Source: Porticoccaceae bacterium
GTDB lineage: Bacteria > Pseudomonadota > Gammaproteobacteria > Pseudomonadales > Porticoccaceae
DNA: 64,000 nucleotides
Assembly: GCA_902557735.1 (NCBI GenBank)
Contig: CACEBC010000002.1
Span: 1 to 64,000 of the forward strand
Direction: 5' to 3'
How positions within the stretch are numbered: position 1 is the stretch's first letter; the number at the start of each line of letters is the position of its first letter. The position numbers were made by a program, and so were the translations under genes. This document shows, one piece after another, positions 63,125 to 64,000 of this stretch. Below the pieces are notes generated by a model. That model saw nothing but the letters and a program-made list of their open reading frames with translations. It had not been told where the DNA came from and searched no databases.

Positions 63125-64000
63125 ATGAAACGACAGATTATGCTACTCACTAGTTATCTGCCGTTTCTTCTTGCATCGGCGCTGCAAGTCTCGTGTGGAG
63201 AAAACCCCTCAATGATCACCTCGTATGACGTCCCCCAACCACCAGTAGCTAAAAAAGTTCCCCGACTACTCAATAAGCACGGCCACACACGCGTTGATAA
63301 TTACTACTGGCTTAGGGATGATCAGCGTAGCGATCCAGATGTCCTTGGATATCTCAATGCTGAAAATGAGTACACCAAAAAAATACTTCAGCCCATAGAG
63401 GATCTCAAAAGCGAATTATATCAAGAAATTGTTGGTCGAATGCAAAAGGATGATACTGGCGTGCCCGTAAAGGATAACGGATATTGGTATTCTTACCGTT
63501 ACTCCGGTGACGATGAATATCCGATTTACTGGCGCAGAAAAGATGATTCTCACTCATCTGAACAAATTTTATTAAATGTTAACGAACTGGCAAAAGACCA
63601 TGACTATTTCAGCGTGGCCAACTTAGCTGTCAGTGACGACAATAAAATCTTGGCATATGCATACGACAATGTGTCAAGACGACAATACAAAATCGCCTTC
63701 AAAGATCTCACCTCAGGTCAACTTTTAGTGGATTCACTCACTAACGTGGATTCCGACATCGTTTGGACCAGCGACAGTCGATCTATACTTTACATAAAAA
63801 AACATCCTCAAACCTTACTCGGATATCAGGTTTTTAAGCATTATTTGGGCCAAAAACAGACTGAAGATCAACTCATTTATGAGGAAATAGATGAGAGTTT
63901 TTACACTGGCCTTAGCAGGTCCAAAGACCGAAGCCTGATTTACATCCACCACGACAGCACTTCCACCAAGGGAGTTTCAATCGCCGATGCTGATCAACCT
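63125..64000 (+). CDS. Prolyl oligopeptidase-family (S9A, oligopeptidase B-like) peptidase, 3' end outside window
   Basis: The first 292 codons of an S9A serine peptidase are visible. An N-terminal signal-like segment (LLTSYLPFLLASALQVSCG) ends at a Cys that might be a lipidation site, although the lipobox is imperfect. After this come the family opening (KKVPRLLNKHGHTRVDNYYWLRDD), the ENEYTKKIL region, DDTGVPVKDNGYWYSYRY and the start of the beta-propeller. The catalytic Ser-Asp-His domain lies beyond the right edge. Export would place this enzyme in the periplasm or outer surface, unlike cytoplasmic E. coli PtrB. The ATG at 63125 has AAGG at an 8-base spacing. Confidence 0.9.
   Translation, partial: MKRQIMLLTSYLPFLLASALQVSCGENPSMITSYDVPQPPVAKKVPRLLNKHGHTRVDNYYWLRDDQRSDPDVLGYLNAENEYTKKILQPIEDLKSELYQEIVGRMQKDDTGVPVKDNGYWYSYRYSGDDEYPIYWRRKDDSHSSEQILLNVNELAKDHDYFSVANLAVSDDNKILAYAYDNVSRRQYKIAFKDLTSGQLLVDSLTNVDSDIVWTSDSRSILYIKKHPQTLLGYQVFKHYLGQKQTEDQLIYEEIDESFYTGLSRSKDRSLIYIHHDSTSTKGVSIADADQP

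Overview
The window is chromosomal DNA from a gammaproteobacterium with moderately low GC. Its first half follows the Pseudomonas-type gene order closely: nudJ, icd, clpS-clpA, infA, aat, trxB, ftsK, lolA, serS, then the etf genes, thrH, and the yceD-rpmF-plsX-fabD-fabG-acpP-mltG-tmk-holB block. The Na+-coupled symporters, the Pseudomonas-like ThrH and the caa3-type oxidase fit an aerobic, probably marine heterotroph. That lifestyle and any finer placement are inference.

Layout. Positions 1-11480 are housekeeping: a partial NudJ, isocitrate dehydrogenase, the ClpS/ClpA N-degron machinery with the transferase Aat, IF-1, thioredoxin reductase, FtsK, LolA and SerRS. Compared with Pseudomonas, cspD, ate/bpt and rarA are missing from this stretch. 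Positions 11701-16048 hold a TauD-like dioxygenase, a glutamine-amidotransferase/AGCS-symporter pair and a solitary tyrosine recombinase. Positions 16364-23079 carry prc, which has an extra LysM domain, then xthA, etfBA and the divergent ETF-quinone oxidoreductase. Positions 23104-35719 are almost all minus-strand: DUF1285, TetR, thrH, cysB, a 5'-nucleotidase/AGCS/D-cysteine-desulfhydrase/yajC cluster, bcp, mdh, dUTPase, a metallo-beta-lactamase-fold hydrolase, holB, tmk and mltG. Positions 35985-39840 are the fatty-acid/phospholipid cluster without fabH, fabF or pabC. Maf/YceF, a HAD phosphatase, rluC and rne (behind a leader of about 400 nt) follow.

Positions 45385-57800 look like an accessory region. 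It starts at tRNA-Ser(UGA) and contains an SLC5-type symporter, a P4-type integrase, a secreted protein with RGD-containing tandem repeats, two AhpD-like entries (one a fragment), several unrecognised small proteins, a zinc-ribbon membrane protein, an RNase HI-like protein lacking every catalytic residue, a xylulokinase and a GNAT acetyltransferase. Gene density drops and intergenic gaps lengthen here. Positions 57827-62777 form a five-gene caa3-type cytochrome oxidase operon (subunit II with fused cytochrome c, I, two different subunit III proteins, IV) plus a small membrane protein. The window ends inside an exported S9A oligopeptidase gene.

The strongest unusual signals are the RNase HI pseudoenzyme (54625-55104), the LysM domain inserted near the C-terminus of Prc (16364-18649), the 30-bp in-frame repeats (50021-50110), the fab operon without fabF/fabH/pabC, and a possible small RNA upstream of the integrase. 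No CRISPR array, insertion sequence or obvious defence system was seen. Coordinates of chosen start codons come from reading ribosome-binding sites and family N-termini by eye.
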